From the NCBI RefSeq assembly GCF_007990775.1, contig NZ_BJXB01000005.1, positions 124,001 to 188,000 of the forward strand: 64,000 bases of DNA, read 5' to 3'. The stretch's first letter is position 1; each line of letters starts with the position of its first letter. Shown in pieces: positions 45,238-53,513 of the stretch. The DNA is from Deinococcus cellulosilyticus NBRC 106333 = KACC 11606. Lineage in GTDB: Bacteria > Deinococcota > Deinococci > Deinococcales > Deinococcaceae. Both the position numbers and the translations under genes were made by a program. The notes beneath the pieces are model-generated. The model did no database searches. It worked only from the letters and a program-made list of their open reading frames with translations, and was not told the DNA's origin.

Positions 45238-47640
45238 ATGACCGAGACCAAACCTATTCCTTATACGCCGCACAGCTGGGTTAAGTTCCTCTACGACGGA
45301 ATGCTGGCTGAACGTGGCTTCATTGAGCTTCGCCTGCTGGGCGAAAAAGGGAGCGGCATGCTGGACCGGCTGTGGATGGAATGGCCATCCCACCCCAGTG
45401 ACGCCCCGAAAATCCCCGAGAAGTGGCAGAAACACAACGCCTACTGGGGCGTTGCCCTGCGCACCCCGGAAGGGCAGGCCCTGAACTCCGGCACGAAGCA
45501 GTACACCCACCCCACCCACCTCGTGATCTGCGACGTGGACCTCAGCGGCAGCAGGTACCTCGATGGGGAAGCAAACCCCCACCTGATGCCACCAGAGGTG
45601 TTGCGCGAAGCCTCCCAGCGTGCCATGGCCGACACCCTAGACATTCTTGAGGAGCACAACCTGCCCCCTCGGGCCATTGTTTACAGCGGCCACGGGATTC
45701 AGGTGTACCTGTGCCGTCGTGCCAGAAGCACATTCGAGGACACCGAAGCCTACAACCATGGGCTGTGCAACCTGCTGGAAGGAGATCACAACAGCACCGA
45801 TCAGGCCAGAATCCTGCGCCTGCCCGGCACCTGGAACAACAAAAACCCAGACCGACCCCTCCCGGTGGAAGTCTGGTACACCGACCCAGGTGCCTTCGTT
45901 GAAGACCGTGATCTGGAAAAACACGCTGTCAGGCAGGTGTACACCCGCCCTGCAGGTGACAGCATCCGCAACACCGGCACCATCAGCGACCTCGACCTGA
46001 AGGTCATCGGGCAGGCCTGGACCGACCTGAAAACCCAGAAGCACCAGTCTGGCTACGGCAGACACCAATTGTCTCTGTTCTTCTGCGGATGGCTCAAGCA
46101 GAACGGGTACTCAGAGGGCGATGCCTACGAGCTGGTCCGCAAGCTGGCCACCGAAGCAGGCGATGAAGAGCTGGCAGGCCGACTCAAGAACGTCCGCACC
46201 ACCTACCGCACTGAGGGGAACACCAAAGGCTGGGAAGGGCTCACCAAAGACCTCGGGCTTGAACTGTCAGGGATTCCTCTGGCCAGCAAAAACAGTGCCA
46301 CCATCACCAAAGGCAAAACCCCCAAACCCGCTGGCCGGGACACCGAAAAACTGACCCTGCTGGATTACGCCAACTGCTTCCTTGAATGGAACATGTACCA
46401 GGGGGAATCCTACGCCTACTACGAACCCTGGGGCCTGTGGTTCCGTTACGAGCACGGCGTGTACCACCAGCTGCACGAAGACAGCATGACCCGCATGCTC
46501 GACATGGTGCTGCAAGACCACGGGCACGTGGACCTCAGTGGGCGGAAACTCAAGGACATCCTGCAGAAGATCCGGCACACACAGGGGGTTTTCAGAACCA
46601 CCATCGACCAGGGACCGTTCGAGCTGAACTGCAAGAACGGCATTCTCGACCTGCAAACCCTCACCCTGAGAGAGCACACCCCGGAGTACTTCTCAATCGT
46701 GCAGACCCCTGTGGAATTCAACCCGAGTGTCGGCTGCCCCGCGTGGGGCCAGTTCCTCAGAGAGGCCGTCCCGAATGAAGAGCACCGCAGTGTGCTGCAA
46801 CAGTACTTCGGGTACTGCCTGACCGATGACACCCGTGCACAGAAATCCCTCTGGCTGATCGGAGAGGGCGGCACCGGCAAAGGCACAGCAGCGCACGTCC
46901 TGACCGCCCTGCTGGGAGGGGACGCCAAGTATTCCCTGGCAGGGGCCAGCCCCATCGAAGCGATTCAGGACGGCACCCCTCACCTTGAGGGCCTCGTGGG
47001 AAAACGCCTGTGCGTGATCAGCGAGATCCCCAAGCACGTCAACTGGGCCAGTTTCAAACGGGTCACCGGTGAGGACACCGTCAAGATCAACCCGAAATAC
47101 CGGGACGCCTACAACATCCAGCTCAACCTCAAGATCATGGTGCTCTCAAACGTCCTGCCCCACCTCGGAGAGGATGCCACCAACACCAGTGTTGTGCGCC
47201 GCCTCCTTCCTGTGCCCTTCGACATCAAAGCCCAGCAGGCCAACCCGAAACTGCGCGAGGAGCTCACCTCCCCTGGCGAGCTCAGCGGCATCCTCAACTG
47301 GGCCATCCGAGGGCTGCACCTCCTGCAGGAAAAAAACTATGTGTTCCCAGACCTGATGGGCCAGCACCTCATGCAGGAACTCATCGAGCAATCCAATCCC
47401 CTCATCACATTCCTTGAGGAATCCTGCACCCCAGGCGGCAGCATTGGCAGCACCGAAATCTACAAAGCGTACTGCGCATGGGCTGACAGCAACCGCATCC
47501 GCTCAGTCAGTTCAAAGCGCTTTGCCACCGACCTGACCGCTGCCGCCAGGCACCACAACTGGCAGATCTCCAAAGAACACACCAAGTATGGCCGTCAGTG
47601 GAACGGTCTCAGCTTGAAAGGAACGGTGAGTTTCATATGA
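45238..47640 (+). CDS. Phage primase-helicase (AEP-type primase plus SF3 helicase)
   Basis: An 800-residue protein starting at the ATG at 45238. The N-terminal 260 residues have primase/polymerase-like motifs (VICDVDLSGSRYL; AIVYSGHGIQVYLCRRA; DQARILRLPGTWNNKNPDRP) of the archaeo-eukaryotic primase type. The middle is a D5_N-like region. The C-terminal SF3 AAA+ helicase has Walker A LIGEGGTGKGTAAHVLTALL (about 539-558), ISEIPKHVNW and KIMVLSNVLPHLGED. It would initiate and unwind at the phage origin. Iteron-like repeats lie directly after the gene. Confidence 0.92.
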   Translation: MTETKPIPYTPHSWVKFLYDGMLAERGFIELRLLGEKGSGMLDRLWMEWPSHPSDAPKIPEKWQKHNAYWGVALRTPEGQALNSGTKQYTHPTHLVICDVDLSGSRYLDGEANPHLMPPEVLREASQRAMADTLDILEEHNLPPRAIVYSGHGIQVYLCRRARSTFEDTEAYNHGLCNLLEGDHNSTDQARILRLPGTWNNKNPDRPLPVEVWYTDPGAFVEDRDLEKHAVRQVYTRPAGDSIRNTGTISDLDLKVIGQAWTDLKTQKHQSGYGRHQLSLFFCGWLKQNGYSEGDAYELVRKLATEAGDEELAGRLKNVRTTYRTEGNTKGWEGLTKDLGLELSGIPLASKNSATITKGKTPKPAGRDTEKLTLLDYANCFLEWNMYQGESYAYYEPWGLWFRYEHGVYHQLHEDSMTRMLDMVLQDHGHVDLSGRKLKDILQKIRHTQGVFRTTIDQGPFELNCKNGILDLQTLTLREHTPEYFSIVQTPVEFNPSVGCPAWGQFLREAVPNEEHRSVLQQYFGYCLTDDTRAQKSLWLIGEGGTGKGTAAHVLTALLGGDAKYSLAGASPIEAIQDGTPHLEGLVGKRLCVISEIPKHVNWASFKRVTGEDTVKINPKYRDAYNIQLNLKIMVLSNVLPHLGEDATNTSVVRRLLPVPFDIKAQQANPKLREELTSPGELSGILNWAIRGLHLLQEKNYVFPDLMGQHLMQELIEQSNPLITFLEESCTPGGSIGSTEIYKAYCAWADSNRIRSVSSKRFATDLTAAARHHNWQISKEHTKYGRQWNGLSLKGTVSFI

Positions 47641-47927
47641 CCGGTGAAGCATTGGTGAAGCATGGTGAAGCATTGGGTGAAGCATTGAATGCCGTCCCAG
47701 ACAACAAGGTGAAGCATGTGAAGGGTCAAAGTCAAAACTTCGCAGTACAGATTTTTTTCTACGGTAAAACCCAGATCAAAATTCACACAAATACACCAGT
47801 ACAGAAAGGTTTGCCTCTCAATGCTTCACATGCTTCACCACCTCGTGCAGGAGCGGGTTTAAAGCTTCACCTGACCCTTCACCGAAGCTTCACCATGCTT
47901 CACCAGCAGGGAGCAGCTCATGCTTAA
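47637..47927 (+). CDS. Doubtful reading frame through the iteron region
   Basis: The ATG overlaps the primase-helicase stop (ATGA) and the frame stays open for 96 codons, but the DNA is made of iterons and an AT-rich core, and the translated product (MTGEALVKHGEALGEALNAV) simply reads the repeats. The packed gene order of this phage keeps a coding role possible. Confidence 0.25.
   Translation: MTGEALVKHGEALGEALNAVPDNKVKHVKGQSQNFAVQIFFYGKTQIKIHTNTPVQKGLPLNASHASPPRAGAGLKLHLTLHRSFTMLHQQGAAHA
47643..47904. repeat. Candidate phage replication origin: opposed iteron clusters around an AT-rich core
   Basis: GGTGAAGCAT occurs on the plus strand at 47643, 47654, 47664, 47676 and 47708. The inverse ATGCTTCAC(C) or AAGCTTCACC occurs at 47821, 47830, 47862, 47885 and 47895. 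The 100-bp centre is AT-rich (TTTTTTTCTACGGTAAAAC and neighbours) and has CAGTACAG twice. It lies immediately after the primase-helicase gene, the usual site of such origins. Confidence 0.75.
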
Positions 47928-48531
47928 GCCTGTCGGAAAACCCACAGCCCCACCACCAGCCCCACTCGCGCCCAAAAAGAAACCCTACGAGCTCATCAAC
48001 GAGATGGCAGATCGACTCGCAGAAGCCCTGGCCAAGCACGGCGAGATCTTCAGCGCCTACAACCTGTCCCACCAGAACAAAATTGTTTGGCTGGCTGGAA
48101 GTGTTGCTGTCTTTAGCACCTGGGTCGAAGGCAACCTCTGGACGTGGAAGGCCCCAGCAGGGTACAACACCCGCCTCACTCGGGCAGCAGCATGGATTCA
48201 AGGGCAGGAGGAAGGGCAGCTGCGGCAAGTGCGCGACCAGGTCATCAAGGTCCTCGATGACACATGGCCAGCCTTCTTCCAGATCTGCTCAAAGCCAGAA
48301 GCAGAAGCAGACGGTCAGATGCTGTTCGCCCGACTCCCCACCCTCTGGGTGCCCGATGAGGAGTTCGGACCCGTCCACTCGGGACCCGTCCCAGTGCTGC
48401 CCATCTGGGAAGACACACCCTGCGGGAGAACCGCAGAGCAGTGGGACGTGTACGCCGGACTGCTCTGTTACCTAAACATCAAGCTTGGCTTTGACGTGCT
48501 GGACATGAGTCCATCAGACCTGCCCTTCTAA
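47920..48531 (+). CDS. Hypothetical phage protein, 203 residues
   Basis: A Pro-rich N terminus (PVGKPTAPPPAPLAPKKKPY) is followed by a helical region and a part rich in Trp. The family is unknown. It follows the candidate origin, so a replication or regulation role is possible. The ATG at 47920 overlaps the last iteron segment's flank. Confidence 0.65.
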   Translation: MLKPVGKPTAPPPAPLAPKKKPYELINEMADRLAEALAKHGEIFSAYNLSHQNKIVWLAGSVAVFSTWVEGNLWTWKAPAGYNTRLTRAAAWIQGQEEGQLRQVRDQVIKVLDDTWPAFFQICSKPEAEADGQMLFARLPTLWVPDEEFGPVHSGPVPVLPIWEDTPCGRTAEQWDVYAGLLCYLNIKLGFDVLDMSPSDLPF

Positions 48532-48571
48532 CCGTCCGGTGAGTTTCGTTGACAGAAAGGACATCATACGT

Positions 48572-48943
48572 ATGACGAACACACAGAAACCCAAAGGCAA
48601 ATGGACGCCCGAAGTGATTCAACACATGCTGGACAGGCTTTCCCCTCTGCCCTGGAGCCTCAGGGAAGACGGGCAGATTGAACCCCGCAAGGGCACCTGG
48701 ATGCCCATGGTGGCCAGCGCCAGACGGCAGAGCGATGGTGAGTTCATCATTTGCGCCCCTGAGATTATCACCCAGCTCTTGCAGGAGCGGCAGGAGCTGA
48801 GAGCTGCCCTGCTGGAAGTCAGCAACAAACTCGACCAGGCGCATGAGCTCCTGACCGATGGCTACCCGGAACCCGCAGACCGCAGAATCCTGCAGGCGCT
48901 GGCCCTCATTGGGACTGCCCTGAGGGGAGGTGAGCAGGTATGA
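48572..48943 (+). CDS. Hypothetical phage protein, 123 residues
   Basis: The ATG at 48572 follows AGAAAGGACATC. The first half is WTPEVIQHMLDRLSPLPWSL with an ead/Ea22-like flavour (I...LP.PW ... A), the second half a long helix (ITQLLQERQELRAALLEVSN). Such proteins are common phage accessory proteins of unknown function. The stop overlaps the next ATG (ATGA). Confidence 0.6.
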   Translation: MTNTQKPKGKWTPEVIQHMLDRLSPLPWSLREDGQIEPRKGTWMPMVASARRQSDGEFIICAPEIITQLLQERQELRAALLEVSNKLDQAHELLTDGYPEPADRRILQALALIGTALRGGEQV

Positions 48944-49278
48944 ACCAGAACCTGAGCATTTTGCACCTCAGAGGGTACAGCAGAACAGAACGCGCAGAGA
49001 TTGCCCAGTACCGAATCCTCTCGGGCTGCACCGTGGAACCCCCGACCCTCGGGGAAATCCTGCACACCGTGCGAGGCAATCGGCAGGTGAACGAGGATTA
49101 CCGGAACATCATTCACACCCTTGCTGCGAATGGCCTGGTGTCCGTGGAGCAGGTGCGCCGCGTGGGGTTCGTGTACGCCTACCAGTACAGCTTGACCCCT
49201 GTGGGTGAGGCCCAGTTGGATCGGTGGTTTGTGCAGTACGGTCCCCTCAGCGAGATTCAGGCCAGGAGGGCGCAATGA
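48940..49278 (+). CDS. Winged-helix-like phage protein, 112 residues
   Basis: LGEILHTVRGNRQVNEDYRN followed by IIHTLAANGLVSVEQVRRVG and YQYSLTPVGEAQLDRWF has the helix-helix-wing order of a winged HTH. A regulatory role is likely but the target is unknown. It is coupled on both sides by 4-nt overlaps. Confidence 0.6.
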   Translation: MNQNLSILHLRGYSRTERAEIAQYRILSGCTVEPPTLGEILHTVRGNRQVNEDYRNIIHTLAANGLVSVEQVRRVGFVYAYQYSLTPVGEAQLDRWFVQYGPLSEIQARRAQ

Positions 49279-49355
49279 GCCGCTTCCGTTTTTATGAACT
49301 TCGGGTGGGCATCGCCATGCTGCTGCTGGCAGGACTGGTCTGGTGGTTCGCATGA
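49275..49355 (+). CDS. 26-residue membrane microprotein
   Basis: The frame MSRFRFYELRVGIAMLLLAG continues LVWWFA then stop. One membrane helix follows a basic, aromatic N terminus. AGGAGGGCGCA precedes the ATG. The start overlaps the previous stop (ATGA) and the stop overlaps the next start (ATGA), so it is embedded in the coupled series and is very likely translated. The function is unknown. Confidence 0.65.
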   Translation: MSRFRFYELRVGIAMLLLAGLVWWFA

Positions 49356-49864
49356 CCGTTACAAGTGGGTTGCAATCCTCAACGATAAAAATTCTTACCG
49401 TACAAAAAGCCTCGAAACGAGGCATCAAGCAAATGCTCGGGCGTGGTGTCACAGGTCAGGAACTCATGGCCAGAGGCCTCCCCAGAAAGCTGGTGTATGA
49501 GGCCAGACGGGAGCTCATCGAGGTTCATGGCCTCATGGCGTCCTGTGAACTGGCAGACATCCTCGGGCTGAGCACGGACACCCTGCTGACCCTCGTGCAG
49601 GCCAGGGGCATGGGCAAGGTTCTCGGTCGGCAAACGTACCTCACCCTGCAGGAGTGTGACGTGCTGGTGGACCTGTACACCATCCCGGAAGGGTATGTGC
49701 ACATCAAAACCCTGGGCTGGTCTGCGTACCGGTTCTTTGCCCGTCTGGAGCACAGGCAGCACCGGAAGTGGTGCCTGAACGGCCGGGGTGCTGCAGCGTG
49801 GTACATCAGTCCTGCTGGGCAACTGGCCTATCAGAACCGCAGAACGATTCGGAGGACCAGGTGA
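49352..49864 (+). CDS. Hypothetical phage protein, 170 residues, probable DNA binding
   Basis: The middle segment ELADILGLSTDTLLTLVQAR looks like a helix-turn-helix, preceded by GRGVTGQELMARGLPRKLVY, a second possible HTH. The C terminus is basic (RTIRRTR). The ATG at 49352 is coupled to the microprotein. No family is assigned. Confidence 0.6.
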   Translation: MTVTSGLQSSTIKILTVQKASKRGIKQMLGRGVTGQELMARGLPRKLVYEARRELIEVHGLMASCELADILGLSTDTLLTLVQARGMGKVLGRQTYLTLQECDVLVDLYTIPEGYVHIKTLGWSAYRFFARLEHRQHRKWCLNGRGAAAWYISPAGQLAYQNRRTIRRTR

Positions 49865-50199
49865 TGACCCTTCTCGCACTGAACACTTCCCCGAGGGGTC
49901 ACGTGCAACGTGGTCAAATCTGGCAGAAGTCCAACCAGCAGCACCGCCAGTTCCTCCTCTCTCGTGACCGTCAGAGGTTCCTGAGCATCACAGAGCGCGT
50001 GGTGGCATGGTGCCTCAGCACCTACCCAGAAGTCACCCTGTGGCGCTGGCACCTGCTGGTGCACCTGTACCTCGGACTGGTCTCCAACCTGACCAGCCTC
50101 AGCAAACGCATGTGGCATGTGGCAGGAGGCCAGCACTGGACCTTTGGGGAACGCACAGAGTACGGGGCGCACATCCAGGCGCTCGGAGAGGGGTGGTAG
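49864..50199 (+). CDS. Hypothetical phage protein, 111 residues
   Basis: The ATG at 49864 shares a base with the previous stop (TGATG). It is Trp- and Arg-rich (VTLWRWHLLVHLYLGLVSNL) and possibly membrane-associated. The family is unknown. Confidence 0.6.
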   Translation: MTLLALNTSPRGHVQRGQIWQKSNQQHRQFLLSRDRQRFLSITERVVAWCLSTYPEVTLWRWHLLVHLYLGLVSNLTSLSKRMWHVAGGQHWTFGERTEYGAHIQALGEGW

Positions 50200-50201
50200 G
50201 G

Positions 50202-50375
50202 ATGAGGAAGAAAAAGAACACCGCTCATGTGGTGCACAACATCATCACCGGCAACATGGAATGCAAACACTGTGGTGCCAGCCAGCCCTTGAAGTTGCCT
50301 GCCGAGATCTCTGTGGTGGTCAAGAAACTGAAGGCCTTCACCACGCTGCACGAAGACTGCGAGGCACAGTCATGA
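50202..50375 (+). CDS. Small zinc-finger-like phage protein, 57 residues
   Basis: NMECKHCGASQPLKL followed by TTLHEDCEAQS gives C-x2-C ... H-x3-C, a plausible single zinc site, behind a basic start (MRKKKNTAHVVHNI). GGGATG follows the preceding stop directly. The stop overlaps the next ATG. Confidence 0.6.
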   Translation: MRKKKNTAHVVHNIITGNMECKHCGASQPLKLPAEISVVVKKLKAFTTLHEDCEAQS

Positions 50376-50563
50376 CTTTCGAGCACTGGTATTGCAACAG
50401 AATTTCACGCCTCACACTGCTTCCCAATGAGGAAGGTGGATTCACCATCCATGTGGAAGAGTTTGTGGTGGTGGATGGTCAGGAGGTTCGCTCTCAGGCC
50501 AAACAGAGCTTCACGAAAGAGCAGTGGGCGAAGTTCAAAACCTTCGTGATGGTGGGCACATGA
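50372..50563 (+). CDS. Hypothetical phage protein, 63 residues
   Basis: A beta-rich small protein (ISRLTLLPNEEGGFTIHVEE). ATGA overlaps lie at both ends. The family is unknown. Confidence 0.55.
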   Translation: MTFEHWYCNRISRLTLLPNEEGGFTIHVEEFVVVDGQEVRSQAKQSFTKEQWAKFKTFVMVGT

Positions 50564-51138
50564 CCCTGGACCTTCCTGCCCTCATCGAGAAGGCCCGAGA
50601 TCCCAACCTGAAGGTTCGGGTCATGGCCCTCAAGCAACTGCGTTCCCTCCAGCAGCAAGGGGTGGTTCTTCCACCCTCTGCTGTGACCCTGCTGGACCAG
50701 TGGGACAGAGAACAGGCCCAAAACTACGAGAAGTTTCTGAAAACCCCCGCTCAGGGTGTGGATGATGTGACCCACTTTGACTGTGCGCAGAAGCCTGAGC
50801 CCAGAAGCCAGAAGGAATCCGAGCTGCAGTCAGGCATCGTGAGTTACCTGCAGGGTCTCGGCTGGTACGTCATGCAGACCTTCGTCGGGTCCAAGCGTGG
50901 AGGGTCGGTCTGGATGCACAAGGGTCTCCCTGATCTGATCTGCATCAAGGATGGCCAGGTGCTCTTTCTGGAGGTCAAGCGCCCCTCTCGTGACTCTCAG
51001 CAGACGCCCGAGCAGAAGGAAACCCAGCGGGAGATCCAGCAGCACGGAGGGATTTGTGAAGTCGTGCGCTCGATCATGGACGTGCACAACCTCATCGCCA
51101 TCCGGGTGAACCGCCTGGAGGAAGGTGGAGAAGAATGA
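50560..51138 (+). CDS. VRR-NUC domain nuclease
   Basis: A 192-residue protein; the ATG at 50560 overlaps the previous stop. The C-terminal domain has SELQSGIVSYLQGLGWYVMQ, then KGLPDLICIKDGQVLFLEVK and SQQTPEQKETQREIQQHGG: the E ... PDl ... E-V-K ... Q order of the VRR-NUC branch of PD-(D/E)xK nucleases, used in phages for recombination or branched DNA processing. The N-terminal 85 residues are helical with no known domain. Confidence 0.85.
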   Translation: MTLDLPALIEKARDPNLKVRVMALKQLRSLQQQGVVLPPSAVTLLDQWDREQAQNYEKFLKTPAQGVDDVTHFDCAQKPEPRSQKESELQSGIVSYLQGLGWYVMQTFVGSKRGGSVWMHKGLPDLICIKDGQVLFLEVKRPSRDSQQTPEQKETQREIQQHGGICEVVRSIMDVHNLIAIRVNRLEEGGEE

Positions 51139-51455
51139 AGTTGGAACAGAAATCCATTGGGTATGAGGCAGCTGTTGAACTCTGCAAATCTGGTTGGTGG
51201 AAGAAGAAAACCCCCAGAGAGATTGCCACCTTTCAGCTGTCCGTGCGGGAGCTTTGCCTGCACAACCTCGGAGTTTTTCATGAAGCCCTGGAGAAAGCCC
51301 CCGGGCGTCCCGTCTGGACCCATGAAATCATGAACCCGCAGAATCTCTGGGACGAGTTGCACGGGGAGAAACCAGCACCCTCTTTTGAGGAGATTCTGAA
51401 CCTGATTCCTGCAAGCAAACGGGTGCTTGTGCTGTTGCCAGAGGACCAGTCATGA
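51135..51455 (+). CDS. Conserved-type hypothetical phage protein, 106 residues
   Basis: ELCKSGWWKKKTPREIATFQ and GRPVWTHEIMNPQNLWDELH resemble a widespread phage family of unknown function in which a GWW-x-TPREI-x-F-Q helix precedes a GRPVWTHE motif. ATGA coupling occurs at both ends. Confidence 0.65.
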   Translation: MKLEQKSIGYEAAVELCKSGWWKKKTPREIATFQLSVRELCLHNLGVFHEALEKAPGRPVWTHEIMNPQNLWDELHGEKPAPSFEEILNLIPASKRVLVLLPEDQS

Positions 51456-51955
51456 GCACGGATGATTTCAACGAGAAGAACCGCGAGTCCATCCAGCGTG
51501 GCCTGGAGACTGTGGCTGCCCAGAAAGCTGCCAGAGCATTGGCCCAGGCGGGGTTGAAGTCTTCTGCAGACCTGACCCGAGTGGTTTACGAGAGCGAATT
51601 CCAGCGTTTGAAGCTGATTGAGCATTACGCCAAGAGTGTGACGCTGGTCTGTTTTGATGGCACCCACAAGTTTGCTCCAGATGACTGCGTGAGTCTCGTG
51701 CGGTTGCTGGACCTGTTGGATCTCACGAAGCCCCAGACCAAACAGGTGAGTGACCCATGGATCGCTGTCGCTGAGCGTTTGCCTGAGCACCATGAGTGGT
51801 ATCTGGTGGTGCAGCAGAAGCCCGGTGAGCACTATCGGTTCTGCCGTCTGTTTGTTGTGGGTGAGGGCTGGCAGGACCCGAAAGTCGAGAAGTATGGGGA
51901 GATCACGCACTGGATGCCTCTCCCACCTTTCCCGAAAGAGGGAGGCCAGCAGTGA
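51452..51955 (+). CDS. Phage protein with C-terminal DUF551-like domain
   Basis: A 167-residue protein. The C-terminal part PWIAVAERLPEHHEWYLVVQ ending EITHWMPLPPFPKE is the DUF551 signature (W-I-x-V..RLP ... THW-x-PLP), found in many phages and of unknown function. The N-terminal 95 residues are helical. Confidence 0.75.
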   Translation: MSTDDFNEKNRESIQRGLETVAAQKAARALAQAGLKSSADLTRVVYESEFQRLKLIEHYAKSVTLVCFDGTHKFAPDDCVSLVRLLDLLDLTKPQTKQVSDPWIAVAERLPEHHEWYLVVQQKPGEHYRFCRLFVVGEGWQDPKVEKYGEITHWMPLPPFPKEGGQQ

Positions 51956-52176
51956 GCAGGGGTGGGAAGTCCCGACTCAAGTCAGGGGTGAACGTCCGCA
52001 TCAAGAAGGGCACCAGCAAGAACAGCCCTTACTACCCCTTTGTGGATGGGAAAGAGGGCACAGTGCAGGGCGTGTACCCCCTCACAGAGCACAACCTTCC
52101 TCCTGTGTATGACGTGGTTTTCCCGAATGGGGCCTCGCTGATGTTTTACGCCAAAGAGCTTGAGATCATCGCCTGA
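51952..52176 (+). CDS. Hypothetical phage protein, 74 residues, SH3-like
   Basis: The GTG at 51952 overlaps the previous stop (GTGA). EGTVQGVYPLTEHNLPPVYD followed by a strand ending in FYAKELEII looks like a small SH3/KOW-type barrel. It is basic at the N terminus. The family is not assigned. Confidence 0.55.
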   Translation: MSRGGKSRLKSGVNVRIKKGTSKNSPYYPFVDGKEGTVQGVYPLTEHNLPPVYDVVFPNGASLMFYAKELEIIA

Positions 52177-52210
52177 CCCTTCGTACTTTCTGTTGCGTTT
52201 TGAGGAACCC

Positions 52211-52693
52211 ATGACCATGACCACCAATGACCCCACCCCTGCAGCAACCTTCACGCAGTTCGACCACAAACGGTTCTGGAAAGACGCCGTTCAGGGCTTT
52301 GCCGAGTGGTACTACGACCCGAAGTGGGTCACGCTGGGCGACGGCAATTACACCCCCATCTCTTTTCCGAAACTGGACAGCACCAGGCCCCCGAACCCTC
52401 ACCCCCTCACGGGCAGCATCACCGTGATGGGCATGATGCAACCCAGGATTGCCATTGTGGATGTGGCTGGCTTCAAGATCACCATCACGCCCGACAGCCT
52501 GAGTGCCGCAGAGAACACCCTCATGCGCAGCGGCCACAGCCAGAAGCCCCCCATCTCCTACTGGGAACGCCTGAAGGAATTCAAGGCCCGGAAGCCTGCC
52601 AGGGGTGAACGGTGCCCGGACCTCTGGGAGTCCCGGTACAAGAAGCAAAGGGAGGCCATTGAGGAACTCCTGAAGCTCGTGCTGAACTCCTGA
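52211..52693 (+). CDS. Hypothetical phage protein, 160 residues
   Basis: The ATG at 52211 follows GAGGAACCC. The body is beta-rich (ITVMGMMQPRIAIVDVAGFK) and the C terminus a basic helix (ESRYKKQREAIEELLKLVLN). The family is unknown. It is the last gene of the early coupled series, before a terminator at 52765. Confidence 0.6.
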   Translation: MTMTTNDPTPAATFTQFDHKRFWKDAVQGFAEWYYDPKWVTLGDGNYTPISFPKLDSTRPPNPHPLTGSITVMGMMQPRIAIVDVAGFKITITPDSLSAAENTLMRSGHSQKPPISYWERLKEFKARKPARGERCPDLWESRYKKQREAIEELLKLVLNS

Positions 52694-52764
52694 GAATCAT
52701 GAGTGACACCTTGTAAAATCAAGGAAAAAAGCCCACAATATTTGTAAGCTGCACGCAGTGCCGA

Positions 52765-52787
52765 AGCCCCCCGAAAGGGGGGTTTTT
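52765..52787 (+). terminator. Terminator at the end of the early gene series
   Basis: CCCCCC-GAAA-GGGGGG followed by TTTTT. Confidence 0.92.
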
Positions 52788-53095
52788 CGTTGCACTCCTT
52801 CACGCGTGCGGCCCCCGCCCGTAAGAGCAGCTGGGTTTGACACTCGTGCTCTCCCAGCTGTGCGGGGATACCCCTGGAGGTGATTGTTTGCAGACCTGGA
52901 ATTTGAAGCAGAGAGTCTGGTTGAACAGGCACACAAGACCCCACCACAAGTGGCGCTCCAGGAGGTGATCTTCGAGCGGGTTGAACCCGCAGTATCTCGC
53001 AGCCATGCGTGAAATGGCCTGAACCTGCAATTCGTCACACCTCACAGCAGCGCCCCGGGGTTTGGTCACTCTGGGGCAAAATTTTAAGGAGTCAC
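52788..53095 (+). other. Structured 308-bp spacer before the packaging genes
   Basis: Inverted repeats include AGCAGCTGGG with CCCAGCTGT (about 52826-52859). A possible 42-codon frame from a TTG at 52884 to 53012 (LFADLEFEAESLVEQAHKTP ...) has coding-like composition and a GGAGGTGA just before it, but poor spacing. The stretch may hold a small gene, an ncRNA or part of a packaging site. Confidence 0.35.
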
Positions 53096-53437
53096 ATGAG
53101 TGTGATTGTGAAACCCGTGCCCACAATCGGCAGGATCGTGCACTACGTTCTTTCCGAAGCCGACATCCACGAGATTCGAGCCACCTGGGAGGCCAACAAA
53201 GGGAAACTTGCTTTCCGCAGTTGGATGAAAGCAGGAGACCACATGCCTCTCGTGGTAACCGAGGTGGACCCTAACGACACCCACGGCACTGGTGGGCAGG
53301 TGCTGATCAGTGGCAATTTCACCCTGTGGCGTCCCAGTCTTGCGGAAGATCCCACAGGTGAAAAGCCCTTGTCCTGGCACTGGCCTGAAGGCACCCGCGA
53401 AGCAGCTATGTCTCTGGAAGCCTTGCAGGCAACTTAA
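53096..53437 (+). CDS. Hypothetical phage protein, 113 residues
   Basis: The ATG at 53096 follows TTTTAAGGAGTCAC. PTIGRIVHYVLSEADIHEIR and VVTEVDPNDTHGTGGQVLIS, with EKPLSWHWPEGT, occur in a family of short phage proteins near packaging genes (recalled from general phage knowledge, not verified). The function is unknown. Confidence 0.65.
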   Translation: MSVIVKPVPTIGRIVHYVLSEADIHEIRATWEANKGKLAFRSWMKAGDHMPLVVTEVDPNDTHGTGGQVLISGNFTLWRPSLAEDPTGEKPLSWHWPEGTREAAMSLEALQAT

Positions 53438-53468
53438 CCTCGCAATTCGTCTCTTCCTCCAATGATCA

Positions 53469-53501
53469 CCCCTCTGTGGTGCGGCCCTCAGAGGGGGAAA
53501 T
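53469..53501. terminator. Terminator after the 113-residue gene
   Basis: CCCCTCTG (53469-53476) pairs with CAGAGGGG (53489-53496), followed by GAAATTTT. It also lies beyond the stop of the convergent zinc-ribbon gene. Confidence 0.65.
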
Positions 53502-53513
53502 TTTGGTAGGAGG

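Noticed and set aside
47643..47904. Iteron region considered as a CRISPR array or MITE
   Set aside because: Units are 10 bp with no spacer structure, arranged in two opposed clusters; origin iterons fit better.
52800..52960. Possible second tRNA in the phage spacer
   Set aside because: Stems near the GCAGACCTGG and CAGAGAGTCTGG words do not close a cloverleaf and there is no T-loop consensus.
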